From CAZIPZ01 sp964541075 (lineage in GTDB: Bacteria; Acidobacteriota; Terriglobia; 20CM-2-55-15): DNA of 64,000 nucleotides. Under the pieces are notes generated by a model. That model ran no database searches and was not told the DNA's origin. It worked only from the letters and a program-made list of their open reading frames with translations. A program made the translations under genes and the position numbers. The DNA lies in NCBI GenBank assembly GCA_964541075.1, contig CAZIPZ010000001.1, forward strand, positions 6,778 through 70,777, written 5' to 3'. Positions within the stretch are counted from its first letter, which is position 1, and each line of letters starts with the position of its first letter. Shown in pieces: positions 27,578 to 36,460 of the stretch.

Positions 27578-27946
27578 ATGAGCGAAACCGTTCTGACTGC
27601 CTACATACCAATATTCCTTTTTATGGGGTTGGCTTTCGTGTTCCCCATTGTGACGCTCCTCATCGCCAAGTTGATCCGCCCAGCAACTGGCGGAGAAGGA
27701 AAACTGATGCCGTACGAGTGCGGCGTCGATCCCGAATCCGATGCCCGGCAACGCTATGCCATTCGCTACTATGTTGTGGCTATTCTGTTCGTGATCTTCG
27801 ATGTTGAAACTGTTTTTCTCTTTCCGTGGGCGATTATTTACAAGCAGCTCGCACTCTTCGGCCTGATAGAGATGCTGATATTCCTTGGCATTCTGATTGT
27901 TGGATATGTTTGGATTATTAAGAAGGGCGCTCTTGATTGGGCGTGA
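27578..27946 (+). CDS. nuoA: NADH-quinone oxidoreductase subunit A
   Basis: A 122-residue, three-helix membrane subunit of complex I. It has YECGVDPESDARQRYAIRYY and the helix VVAILFVIFDVETVFLFPWA, the classic NuoA/ND3 signature with the conserved Cys on the loop and Asp-Glu on the helix. It is the first nuo gene of the cluster and starts one base after moaB. Confidence 0.97.
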   Translation: MSETVLTAYIPIFLFMGLAFVFPIVTLLIAKLIRPATGGEGKLMPYECGVDPESDARQRYAIRYYVVAILFVIFDVETVFLFPWAIIYKQLALFGLIEMLIFLGILIVGYVWIIKKGALDWA

Positions 27947-27969
27947 GTCGGACATACTGGAGATAATTC

Positions 27970-28542
27970 ATGTCTGCTTGGATTGAAGATCGTTTCGAAA
28001 AGAACATCATCACGACAACGGTGGACGCCGTCTTCAATTGGGCTCGGAAGTCCGCATTGTGGCCCATGACGTTCGGTCTTGCTTGTTGCGCCATCGAGAT
28101 GATGGCCACAGGGTCCTCCCGTTTCGATATGGACAGGTTCGGCGCCGGAATCTTCAGGCCGAGTCCTCGTCAATCCGACCTGATCATCGTTGCCGGAACG
28201 GTGACGCTGAAGATGGCTCCCATCGTCCGCCGCGTTTACGACCAAATGCCCGACCCCAAGTGGGTTATTTCGATGGGCGCCTGCGCGAACGTGGGTGGTC
28301 CGTTTGATACATATTCCGTGCTACAAGGGGTCGATCACGTCATTCCAGTCGACGTTTACGTGCCGGGTTGCCCGCCCCGCCCTGAAGCGCTGCTCTACGG
28401 AGTGATGCGGCTCCAGGACAAAATCGACCGGATGACCATTGCAAAGAGACCTACAAACGTTCGTTTCGACGACGTGAAGAACGATCCACGAATTACACAA
28501 GCTGCTAAAGAAGAAATGGATCGTATCGGAATGAAGATCTAA
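27970..28542 (+). CDS. nuoB: NADH-quinone oxidoreductase subunit B
   Basis: A 190-residue subunit that carries cluster N2, the last iron-sulfur centre before quinone. The cysteine pair is at 39-40 ([10 protein letters not shown]) with the other ligands in [10 protein letters not shown] and [13 protein letters not shown]. Length and motifs fit the family. It lies 23 bases after nuoA. Confidence 0.97.
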   Translation: MSAWIEDRFEKNIITTTVDAVFNWARKSALWPMTFGLACCAIEMMATGSSRFDMDRFGAGIFRPSPRQSDLIIVAGTVTLKMAPIVRRVYDQMPDPKWVISMGACANVGGPFDTYSVLQGVDHVIPVDVYVPGCPPRPEALLYGVMRLQDKIDRMTIAKRPTNVRFDDVKNDPRITQAAKEEMDRIGMKI

Positions 28543-28598
28543 TCGGCGGAATCTTGACTGTGCGGCGTGGCCGCATAGTAAGGTTTCGCGGATTATTG

Positions 28599-29576
28599 AT
28601 GTCCTTCATTGATCAACTCCGCGCCAAGATCCGCCAGCAGGGCCCCATTCCATTTTCCGACTACATGGAAGAGGTCCTGCATCACTACTACTCACAAGAA
28701 AGAAATCCTATAGGCGCCGGAGGCGATTACTACACATCCTCGGACCTGGATCCCATTTTCGGACGCCTGCTTGCAAAGCAATTCCAGGAATGGGCGTCGG
28801 AAATAAGCCCTTTCATGCTGATCGAACTGGGAGCCGGCAGGGGGCTTCTGGCGCGAGATATTCTCGAGACGCAAGTCTTTCCTTACAAGATTTTGGAGCG
28901 GAGCGAATCGATGCGTCGAAAGCAGCAGTCGCTGCTCCGCGATTTCAATGTCGAGTGGATAGACGAGTTGCCTGCTGGCGTCACTGGCTGCATATTTTCC
29001 AATGAATTTTTCGACGTGCTGCCGGTGCATCGATATGTGCGTCGTGGCATCGAAATGAAGGAAATCTACGTCACGGAGAACTTCGAAGAGATCGAAGCCG
29101 AACCAAGAACTCCATTTGATGCGCCTCTCGCAGACGGCCAGATCGCAGACGTTAGTATTGAGGCCCGAAACTGGATTCGCCGGATAGCCGCATCATTGGA
29201 TCGAGGCTTTCACCTTGCGATCGACTACGGATATCTCGCCCCGGAGTTCTTCGCGCACACTCGCGGCACACTGATGTGCTATTGGCGGCATCAGGCGGTT
29301 GAAGATCCCTACGTCCGGATTGGCGAGCAAGATATGACCGCGCACGTCAATTTCACGGATCTTATGGAAGAGGGAAGCAAGCACTCCCTTGCGACTGTGC
29401 GATTCACGACGCAAATGGAATATTTGATCAGTCTTGGCCTACTTGATGAAGTTCAGAATTTGTCTACCCAAAACACCGCCGCTTCAATCGCCCGATTGCT
29501 CAGGATCAAGAAACTGATTCTGCCGCCGGGCATGGGAGAACGTTTTAAGGTTTTGGTACAGAAAAAGAACTCCTGA
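28599..29576 (+). CDS. MidA/NDUFAF7-type SAM-dependent methyltransferase
   Basis: A 325-residue protein of the DUF185 methyltransferase family. It shows GPIPFSDYMEEVLHHYYSQ, then AGGDYYTSSDLDPIFGRLLA, the SAM-binding loop LIELGAGRGLLARDIL, GCIFSNEFFDVLPVHRY and FHLAIDYGYLAPEFF. In mitochondria NDUFAF7 (MidA) is needed for complex I assembly and dimethylates an arginine of NDUFS2, the homologue of NuoD. Here the gene sits inside the nuo cluster, between nuoB and nuoC. I chose ATG 28599 because the family domain starts there. It is followed by a ligase gene with TGATG overlap. Confidence 0.88.
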   Translation: MSFIDQLRAKIRQQGPIPFSDYMEEVLHHYYSQERNPIGAGGDYYTSSDLDPIFGRLLAKQFQEWASEISPFMLIELGAGRGLLARDILETQVFPYKILERSESMRRKQQSLLRDFNVEWIDELPAGVTGCIFSNEFFDVLPVHRYVRRGIEMKEIYVTENFEEIEAEPRTPFDAPLADGQIADVSIEARNWIRRIAASLDRGFHLAIDYGYLAPEFFAHTRGTLMCYWRHQAVEDPYVRIGEQDMTAHVNFTDLMEEGSKHSLATVRFTTQMEYLISLGLLDEVQNLSTQNTAASIARLLRIKKLILPPGMGERFKVLVQKKNS

Positions 29577-31180
29577 TGCACTTGTTTGCGGAGACTGCCG
29601 AATCGATTTCGAAGACGACTTCCAAGCTCAAAAAGATCGCCTTTCTCAGTACGTATATACGTAATCTTGCGGATGAAGATTTGCGAGCCGCCGTGGTGTT
29701 TTTCACGGGTCGTCCGTTCCCGTTGTCCGATTCCAGAACGCTGAACGTGGGATGGTCCGCTCTGGCAAGCGCGATTCAGCAGATATCCCAGGCGTCTGAA
29801 CAGGAAATGCACCGCGCATATCTTGAGCGCGGCGACCTGGGCGAAGTTGCGGAGGCGCTGCTTCCGCAAAGGTCGTCCGTGCAACTCTCTCCCGCAAAGG
29901 TTCAGGCGAAGTTCGGCGAGTTGGTGAAGGTGTCGGGGGCGAACAACAAGCTCAGCGTCGTAACGGATCTCCTTCGTTCGTTGACACCGATCGAGTCGAA
30001 GTACGCGATTAAAATCATCACCGGTGATCTGCGTATTGGCCTAAAGGAAAACTCGGTGGAAGAAGGCATCGCAAAAGCCTTCGAAAGGCCTACGGATTCC
30101 GTCAGGCGGGCGAATATGGTTCTCGGCGATATTGGCGAAACTGCTGTGCTGGCGCTGCATGGCGATTTAATCAATACCTCTCTTAAGCTATTTCGCCCGG
30201 TGAAGTTCATGCTTGCTACTCCAGGGGATACGGAAGAGGAAATTTTTGCGACCTTTACCGCGCCTTTCTATGTCGAGGACAAGTACGACGGCGTTCGCGG
30301 GCAATTGCACGTGGACAACGGGCGGAGCGCCCTCTATTCGCGGACTCTGGACGACATATCGTTTCAGTTTCCTGAAATTACGGAAGCCGGGCAAGACTGG
30401 AATGCATCATTGATTGCTGATGGTGAGGTCGTCGGATTCAAGGAAGGCAGGGTTCTTCCTTTTTCGCTGTTGCAAAAACGGCTTGGGAGAAAAAAGCCCC
30501 CTTCAGAGCTGCTTGACGAGATTCCAGTCGCGCTGATGGTTTTCGACATATTGCACCTTGAAGGTCGCACATTGATTGACGAGCCATTATCCGAACGAAA
30601 GGAAATTATTGAGAGTATTCCATGGCCCACCCCTTTGCATGCGGCGCCATTCATACTCATCGATGAACGTGTCCAGCTTGCACCGTTTTTTGAGCAAGCC
30701 GCACTGCGCCGGAATGAGGGCCTGATGCTGAAGGATGCCAGTTCGCTTTACTTTCCAGGCAAGCGTGGCATGAACTGGTTGAAATGGAAGAAGGCCCTCG
30801 CAACTCTCGATGTCGTTGTAACTGGCGTCGAATTCGGCCACGGCCGGCGGCGAGACGTCTTGTCCGATTTCACATTTGCTGTGCAACAGGACGGCGAACT
30901 CTTCAACATCGGAAAGGCATACTCCGGTCTGACTGACCGTGAGATTGCCGAACTTACGGATTACTTCAAGCGCCATACCGTTCAGGATTTCGGTAGATTT
31001 CGGCTTGTGGAGCCTCGTGTCGTGATTGAAGTCGCGTTTAACGGAATTCAGAAAAGCAGCCGGCACGAAAGCGGCTACGCACTCCGATTTCCAAGAATCA
31101 TTCGCATTCGAAACGATAAGAGTGTTCAGGACATCGATACCCTGGAAAACGTAAAGAAGATTCACAACGAAGCGGGATGA
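29576..31180 (+). CDS. ATP-dependent DNA ligase
   Basis: A 534-residue ligase of the archaeal/LigB-like type. The N-terminal helical DNA-binding domain (residues 1-200) is followed by the nucleotidyltransferase core: motif I EDKYDGVRG with Lys236 as the adenylylated residue, motif III SRTLDDISFQFPE, motif IV LIADGEVVGF, motif V EGLMLKDASS and LKWKKAL, then an OB-fold domain. In bacteria such enzymes act in repair alongside the NAD-dependent LigA. The position between nuoB and nuoC is unexpected. It is overlapped by its neighbours on both sides by one and four bases. Confidence 0.92.
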   Translation: MHLFAETAESISKTTSKLKKIAFLSTYIRNLADEDLRAAVVFFTGRPFPLSDSRTLNVGWSALASAIQQISQASEQEMHRAYLERGDLGEVAEALLPQRSSVQLSPAKVQAKFGELVKVSGANNKLSVVTDLLRSLTPIESKYAIKIITGDLRIGLKENSVEEGIAKAFERPTDSVRRANMVLGDIGETAVLALHGDLINTSLKLFRPVKFMLATPGDTEEEIFATFTAPFYVEDKYDGVRGQLHVDNGRSALYSRTLDDISFQFPEITEAGQDWNASLIADGEVVGFKEGRVLPFSLLQKRLGRKKPPSELLDEIPVALMVFDILHLEGRTLIDEPLSERKEIIESIPWPTPLHAAPFILIDERVQLAPFFEQAALRRNEGLMLKDASSLYFPGKRGMNWLKWKKALATLDVVVTGVEFGHGRRRDVLSDFTFAVQQDGELFNIGKAYSGLTDREIAELTDYFKRHTVQDFGRFRLVEPRVVIEVAFNGIQKSSRHESGYALRFPRIIRIRNDKSVQDIDTLENVKKIHNEAG

Positions 31181-31923
31181 TAATGCATCGCGTCACAGGA
31201 GATGGCCCGCCGATCGTGTTTATTCATGGTGCGGCCGCGTCTGCACGTTTGTTCGGCGCGCAATTCCAGGCCTTCCGCAACCACGCCCGGTGCTATTTCA
31301 TTAACCTTCCTGGGCATGGCGGCGTTCCTGCGCATTCAGACTTGAGTATCGAAGGTTACGCATCATTCCTTGGAGAGTTCCTGAATACCCTGAATGAACC
31401 TGCCGCCTTAGTCGGACACTCGATGGGCGGCGCGGTTGCGATTCTGACGGCTTTTCAGAATCCGGAGTTGGTGCGCGGTCTGGCGCTTACTGGCTCTGGC
31501 TGCCGCCTGCCGGTTTCAGATGAGCTGTTGAGCGCGCTCGAATACGATTACTCGAGGGCATTGGATCTCGTTGTGAGCGGGTCCTACACTAAACATGCGG
31601 ACCCGCGCCTGCTTGAAAGGGCTCGCGCCGAGATTGTACAGACGCCTCCAGATGTTGTCCGGGCCGACTTCATCACCTGTAGTCGGTTTGATGGATGCGA
31701 TAAGGCGTCCAAGATCAAGACTCCAACAGTGATCATTTGCGGAGAGCAAGACCTAATGACGCCTTTGCCTCTTTCCAAACATTTGAATGCGCTGATTTCT
31801 GGTTCGCGACTGATTATGATCCCGGGCGGCAGCCACATGGTCATGGTGGAGTTTGTCGATACGTTCGACGCCATCCTGATCGACGCGCATCTGAATTCCT
31901 GGTCCCGGCGCTCCGAAGTTTAG
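31177..31923 (+). CDS. Alpha/beta hydrolase
   Basis: A 248-residue alpha/beta-fold hydrolase. The oxyanion region is IVFIHGAAAS, the nucleophile elbow is ALVGHSMGGAV, the acid is likely the Asp in ICGEQDLMTPLPLS and the histidine is in IPGGSHMVMVE. The substrate is unknown. It overlaps the ligase stop as ATGA, so ligase and hydrolase are coupled; the ATG at 31183 is an alternative start. Confidence 0.88.
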   Translation: MIMHRVTGDGPPIVFIHGAAASARLFGAQFQAFRNHARCYFINLPGHGGVPAHSDLSIEGYASFLGEFLNTLNEPAALVGHSMGGAVAILTAFQNPELVRGLALTGSGCRLPVSDELLSALEYDYSRALDLVVSGSYTKHADPRLLERARAEIVQTPPDVVRADFITCSRFDGCDKASKIKTPTVIICGEQDLMTPLPLSKHLNALISGSRLIMIPGGSHMVMVEFVDTFDAILIDAHLNSWSRRSEV

Positions 31924-32006
31924 AAATCCTTCGAGAGCACCTGAGTCCCAGTGGTAATGCAGTTCTCCTTTGCGTTAAGATGCTACGTTACGCACGTAGT
32001 GCGCCG

Positions 32007-32035
32007 TTGACACTGTTGCATCGATGTGGTTGAAT
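32007..32035 (+). promoter_or_regulatory. Candidate promoter for nuoC-nuoN
   Basis: TTGACA (32007-32012) is followed after 17 bases by TTGAAT (32030-32035). It lies in the 167-base gap after the hydrolase, 55 bases before nuoC. A small inverted repeat, CTACGT/ACGTAG (31983-31999), sits just upstream. This would let the rest of the nuo genes be expressed apart from nuoA-nuoB. Confidence 0.45.
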
Positions 32036-32090
32036 CCACGTCTTTGTGAATTAGCGCGCATCAACTCTTGTCCTCCCGAGATTCTTAAAA

Positions 32091-32834
32091 GTGGCAGACG
32101 AAAAGGATAACCAGCAGACTGGAAAGCCGGCTGAGCCGGAGAAACCGACACCTGCAGCCCAGGGTTCTGGAGAACCTAAGGCGGCTGCTCCCAAACCGCC
32201 TCCACCCCCCCCGGCAAAGCCTGCGGCGTCGCCTGGAGGGCATGCTGCCCCGCCTAAGCCCAAAGGGCCGGCGCCGGAACCGTGGTCGCATCCCCTTGTG
32301 GACGCTGTTAAGGAAAAGTTTGGGGATCAGTTTGTCAAAGCGTATAGCTTCCTCGGGCAGAACCAGATTGAAGTGAAAAAGGACCGAATCCTGGAGATCA
32401 TGACGTTTCTCCGCGATAGCGAAATGTGCCTGTTCAATTACCTCGCCGATGAGACCGCTGTACATTGGCCGAAGGAAGAGAAGTTTGAGATCGTCTACAT
32501 TCTGTATTCGTTTTCCAAGAACGAACACCTGCGTGTGAAAGCCCGAATCAAGGAATGGGAAGAGATCGATAGCGTCGTTCCCGTCTGGACGACTGCGGAT
32601 TGGTTGGAGCGCGAGATTTATGACATGTTCGGAGTGCGCTACGTGAACCATCCGGATCTGACGCGGATCCTTCTACCGGACGAGTGGGAAGGTTATCCGT
32701 TGCGCAAGGACTACAACATTCGCCTACAGGACGTGGAGTGGGTGCGCAAGCACCTGGGAATCGATTCAGGTCAGAAGTATTACGTCGGAGAAGCACGACA
32801 CGAAACCCCGGACTATTTGACGCCGAACGATTAA
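32091..32834 (+). CDS. nuoC: NADH-quinone oxidoreductase subunit C with Pro/Ala-rich N-terminus
   Basis: A 247-residue hydrophilic complex I subunit. The family domain starts at about residue 65 and includes [39 protein letters not shown] and [16 protein letters not shown]. The first 60 residues are a low-complexity Pro, Ala, Lys and Glu-rich extension that standard NuoC lacks. The start is GTG 32091. It is a separate gene and not fused to nuoD. Confidence 0.95.
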   Translation: MADEKDNQQTGKPAEPEKPTPAAQGSGEPKAAAPKPPPPPPAKPAASPGGHAAPPKPKGPAPEPWSHPLVDAVKEKFGDQFVKAYSFLGQNQIEVKKDRILEIMTFLRDSEMCLFNYLADETAVHWPKEEKFEIVYILYSFSKNEHLRVKARIKEWEEIDSVVPVWTTADWLEREIYDMFGVRYVNHPDLTRILLPDEWEGYPLRKDYNIRLQDVEWVRKHLGIDSGQKYYVGEARHETPDYLTPND

Positions 32835-32870
32835 CGAAGTCTTTCGCGCGGTGACGCGCAATTGAAGGAA

Positions 32871-33986
32871 ATGTCCACAAAAGAAACATTATTCGATGCG
32901 AACGAGTTAACTGTCAGCATGGGGCCGCAGCACCCGTCGACACACGGGGTGCTTCAGGTGAAATTGAAGCTGGACGGTGAGCGGGTCATCGATCTGCGGT
33001 GCGTCATTGGCTATTTACATCGCGGTGTGGAGAAGCTGGGCGAAGCCCAGACCTATGGCCAGTTTGTTCCCACCTTGGACCGCATGGATTACATCGCAGC
33101 GGTATCTAACTGCGTTGGGTATTGCGAAACAGTAGAGAAGCTTCTTGGAGTGACGGTTCCGCCGCGGACGCAGTACATCCGAACAATCATGCTTGAGCTG
33201 AACAGGATCACCAGCCACTTGCTTTGGTTGGGAACGCATGCGCTCGATATCGGAGCAATGACTGTGTTTTTGTATGCGTTCCGCGAACGCGAAGAGATTC
33301 TAAAGATTTTTGAGAATTACTGCGGTGCGCGCCTGACGACTCATATGTTTCGCATCGGCGGATCGCAATACGAACTCTATGATGGGTTTCAGGATCAGGT
33401 CCGCACCTTCATCAAGGATTTTCCCAAGAAAGTTGACGAATACGAAACGCTGCTGACGGAAAACCGGATCTGGATCGGTAGAACCCGGGGCGTCGGCGTC
33501 ATTTCTGGTAAAGATGCCATCGACCTTGGATTGACGGGCCCCTCCCTCCGAGGTTCGGGAGTGGAGTGGGATCTTCGAAAGGCCAAGCCCTACGCTGCCT
33601 ACGCAGATATGCAGTTTGATATTCCGGTGGGGGATCAGGGTGATACGTACGATCGGTATATGGTGCGCATCGAAGAGATGCGGCAGTCTGCTCGGATCAT
33701 CGGTCAGGCGGTGGACAAGATTCCAGATGGACCGATCATGGCCAAACTTTCGAAGATCATCAAGCCGCCAGTGGGAGATATCTACCACTCAATTGAATCG
33801 CCCAAGGGCGAACTTGGCTATTACATAGTGAGTGATGGCAGTACGAGCCCATATCGGGCGCGTGTGAGGCCGCCGTCATTCGTTAATCTGCAAGCGCTCC
33901 GCAAGATGGCCGTAGGCCATATGGTTGCCGATGTCGTCGCCATCATCGGAACTCTCGACATCGTTCTGGGCGAGATTGATAGATGA
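32871..33986 (+). CDS. nuoD: NADH-quinone oxidoreductase subunit D
   Basis: A 371-residue subunit forming part of the quinone site together with NuoB. It has [49 protein letters not shown] and the C-terminal [17 protein letters not shown]. The His and Arg of LHRG are near-universal. ATG 32871 is preceded too closely by AAGGA; TTG 32862 is a possible alternative. The arginine in LHRG may be the one methylated by the MidA-type protein in eukaryotes (hedged; based on my recollection of NDUFS2). Confidence 0.96.
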   Translation: MSTKETLFDANELTVSMGPQHPSTHGVLQVKLKLDGERVIDLRCVIGYLHRGVEKLGEAQTYGQFVPTLDRMDYIAAVSNCVGYCETVEKLLGVTVPPRTQYIRTIMLELNRITSHLLWLGTHALDIGAMTVFLYAFREREEILKIFENYCGARLTTHMFRIGGSQYELYDGFQDQVRTFIKDFPKKVDEYETLLTENRIWIGRTRGVGVISGKDAIDLGLTGPSLRGSGVEWDLRKAKPYAAYADMQFDIPVGDQGDTYDRYMVRIEEMRQSARIIGQAVDKIPDGPIMAKLSKIIKPPVGDIYHSIESPKGELGYYIVSDGSTSPYRARVRPPSFVNLQALRKMAVGHMVADVVAIIGTLDIVLGEIDR

Positions 33987-34096
33987 GTCAATTGTCGAGT
34001 GAGGACAGTGAATTCAGGACGCTAAGTCCGATCCGGGCGGGGCTCTTTCAGCGTTTCTGAGATTTGGTGTCCGGGAACTGGGATGTTTGTCTGACT

Positions 34097-35131
34097 ATGG
34101 ATTTTATAATCGATTACGTTCTGATCCCTTTCATCAAGATTCTCGTGGTGTTTCTTGCTCTTTCTGGCGTCATCGCCTATTTGACGCTGCTTGAGCGGAA
34201 AGTCATCGCCTTCATGCAGGTCCGGCTTGGGCCTATGCGCGTGGGACCTTATGGGTTGCTTCAGCCGATCGCTGACGGTTTGAAACTGATGCTGAAAGAG
34301 GACATCGTACCCGCTCGGGCCGATCGTTTGATTTTCACTCTTGCGCCTATCATCACACTGATACCCGCGTTTATCGTTTTCGCCGTCATCCCATTTGGCC
34401 CAACGATCAACATCATGGGCCGACAAATCGGCCTCTACATCACGGACCTGAACATTGGCGTTCTTTATGTGCTCGCGATCTCTTCAGTAGGCATTCTCGG
34501 CATCATTCTTGGCGGATGGGCTTCAAACAGCAAGTACCCATTGTTAGGTGCATTGCGCTCGGCGGCGCAAATGGTGAGCTACGAAGTCGCCCTCGGCTTC
34601 TCGATCATGGGAGTGCTGATGATTTCGGAAACGCTCAGCCTGGTGCAAATCGTGGAGGCCCAAAAGAGCAGCGGGTACTGGTATGTATTTCTTCAGCCTT
34701 TGGCGTTCTTCCTTTTCTTTATCTGTGGAGTTGCTGAGACTAACCGTGCGCCCTTCGACTTGCCTGAAGCGGAATCCGAACTCGTGGCAGGTTTTCACAC
34801 GGAATACAGCGGATTTCGTTTCTCACTTTTCTTTCTGGCTGAATACGCGAGCATGATTGTGGTTTCTGCCATGGCTGTCACCCTTTTTTGGGGCGGCTGG
34901 CTGCGACCGTTTCCCAATGTGGCGGCGCTGGGATTTCTGGACCTCATTCCTCCCGTACTCTGGTTCGCGTTGAAGGTCCTGGTATTTCTGTATTTTTATC
35001 TCTGGTTCCGAGCAAGCTGGCCGCGTTATCGCTACGATCAACTGATGAAGGTGGGTTGGCAGTGGCTCCTTCCACTTGCGATGGCAAACGTTATCGTGAC
35101 CGCGATTTTGGTCTTGGTTATGGGGAATTAG
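34097..35131 (+). CDS. nuoH: NADH-quinone oxidoreductase subunit H
   Basis: A 344-residue membrane subunit that links the quinone site to the proton pumps. The signature ERKVIAFMQVRLGPMRVGP and QPIADGLKLMLKED lies near the N-terminus, and ETNRAPFDLPEAESELVAG in the middle. I chose ATG 34097 because the first helix starts directly after it; an ATG at 34064 would add 11 residues. The gap to nuoD is 110 bases. Confidence 0.96.
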   Translation: MDFIIDYVLIPFIKILVVFLALSGVIAYLTLLERKVIAFMQVRLGPMRVGPYGLLQPIADGLKLMLKEDIVPARADRLIFTLAPIITLIPAFIVFAVIPFGPTINIMGRQIGLYITDLNIGVLYVLAISSVGILGIILGGWASNSKYPLLGALRSAAQMVSYEVALGFSIMGVLMISETLSLVQIVEAQKSSGYWYVFLQPLAFFLFFICGVAETNRAPFDLPEAESELVAGFHTEYSGFRFSLFFLAEYASMIVVSAMAVTLFWGGWLRPFPNVAALGFLDLIPPVLWFALKVLVFLYFYLWFRASWPRYRYDQLMKVGWQWLLPLAMANVIVTAILVLVMGN

Positions 35132-35134
35132 GCA

Positions 35135-35605
35135 ATGAAAGTCAAACGTCCGGAACTGACCTTACTGAAGAGAATCTTTTTGGTCGACTTGATCAAGGGG
35201 CTTCTTCTGACGTTCGGATATCAACGTCCTTCGCGGAATTATGCGGAACAGTACCCGAAAGAGCGACCCAAGGTGGCGGAGCGTTTCCGTGGCGCCCCGC
35301 GGCTGAATTGCGATCCTGAGACCGGTGAGACGCTTTGCATTGCATGCAACCTTTGCGCCCTGGCGTGTCCTGAGCATTGCATTGAGGTCGGATGGGAACG
35401 AGATCCTGCCGGCAAGAAGGCGCTCACGACCTATACCTTTGATATTTCGCGCTGCATGTTTTGCGGTTTGTGCGAGGACGCTTGTCCGACGCCATGTCTG
35501 GAATTGACGCAAGATTTCGAACTTAGTCTGTACGGCCGCCGGGACATGAAATGGGATCGCAAGAAACTCGAGGCGGGTAATCAGCCGATCGTGTACACAA
35601 GGTAA
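35135..35605 (+). CDS. nuoI: NADH-quinone oxidoreductase subunit I
   Basis: A 156-residue ferredoxin-like subunit carrying two [4Fe-4S] clusters (N6a/N6b). The two cysteine motifs are CIACNLCALACPEHC and CMFCGLCEDACPTPC, with four Cys each arranged CxxCxxCxxxCP. It begins three bases after nuoH. Confidence 0.97.
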   Translation: MKVKRPELTLLKRIFLVDLIKGLLLTFGYQRPSRNYAEQYPKERPKVAERFRGAPRLNCDPETGETLCIACNLCALACPEHCIEVGWERDPAGKKALTTYTFDISRCMFCGLCEDACPTPCLELTQDFELSLYGRRDMKWDRKKLEAGNQPIVYTR

Positions 35606-35608
35606 CAC

Positions 35609-36133
35609 TTGATGACGCTTGAACAGATCCTTTTTTACGTTTTCGGAACCATCGCGATCGTTTCGTCGATCTTGCTCATTACCCGTCACAATGTGGTTCA
35701 CAGTGCAATGTTCTTGGCTGCGACTCTTCTTTCCGTGGCCGGCATTTTTCTGACGTTGCACGCGGAATTCCTGGCAGGCGTCCAGGTGATCGTGTATGTC
35801 GGCGGGATTCTCGTCTTGTTTGTTTTCGTAATCATGCTCATTGCGGTTGAGCGTACCGCCTTTGAGCGTCAGTACAATCGCCAATGGACTATAGCCCTGA
35901 TTACGTCCGGTATTTTGATTCTGGAAATCGGTTACGGAATTTACCGCGGCAAGGATTCATTTGTGCTTCCTGAGGCAGTTAGCGCACCGGCCAATGTTGC
36001 CGGTAATTCGCAATTGGTCGGCACGGCGCTCTACACGACTTACCTGTTGCCTTTTGAGATCGCTTCTATTCTTTTGCTGGTTGCGGTCGTAGGTGCTGTT
36101 GTTCTTGCAAAGCGGAAGACGGAAGCAGAGTAA
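35609..36133 (+). CDS. nuoJ: NADH-quinone oxidoreductase subunit J
   Basis: A 174-residue membrane subunit with five predicted helices. The third helix, FLAGVQVIVYVGGILVLFVF, contains the pi-bulge glycines and conserved Tyr typical of NuoJ/ND6. It follows nuoI by three bases. Confidence 0.96.
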   Translation: MMTLEQILFYVFGTIAIVSSILLITRHNVVHSAMFLAATLLSVAGIFLTLHAEFLAGVQVIVYVGGILVLFVFVIMLIAVERTAFERQYNRQWTIALITSGILILEIGYGIYRGKDSFVLPEAVSAPANVAGNSQLVGTALYTTYLLPFEIASILLLVAVVGAVVLAKRKTEAE

Positions 36134-36150
36134 ACAGCGATTAGATAAAA

Positions 36151-36453
36151 ATGGCTCCAACACATCACTATTTGCTACTCGGTGCAGCTTTGTTCACCAT
36201 CGGCGTCATCGGTGTATTGACCCGTAGAAACATCATGATCATCTTGATGTCCATTGAATTGATGATGAACGCCGTGAACATTAACCTGATCGCTTTCTCC
36301 GGTCACCTGCAACAAGTTGGCGGCCAGGTTTTCGCGATTTTCGTTATTACGGTCGCGGCGGCTGAGGCCGCGGTCGGCCTCGGGATTGTGATTGCGATGT
36401 TTAAGAACAAAGAAACGATGAACATCAACGAAATCGACCTGATGAAGTGGTAA
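36151..36453 (+). CDS. nuoK: NADH-quinone oxidoreductase subunit K
   Basis: A 100-residue, three-helix subunit. It has [38 protein letters not shown] with the key Glu, and [19 protein letters not shown] with the second conserved Glu. This is an antiporter-like proton channel part. Confidence 0.97.
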   Translation: MAPTHHYLLLGAALFTIGVIGVLTRRNIMIILMSIELMMNAVNINLIAFSGHLQQVGGQVFAIFVITVAAAEAAVGLGIVIAMFKNKETMNINEIDLMKW

Positions 36454-36460
36454 GCAGGAC

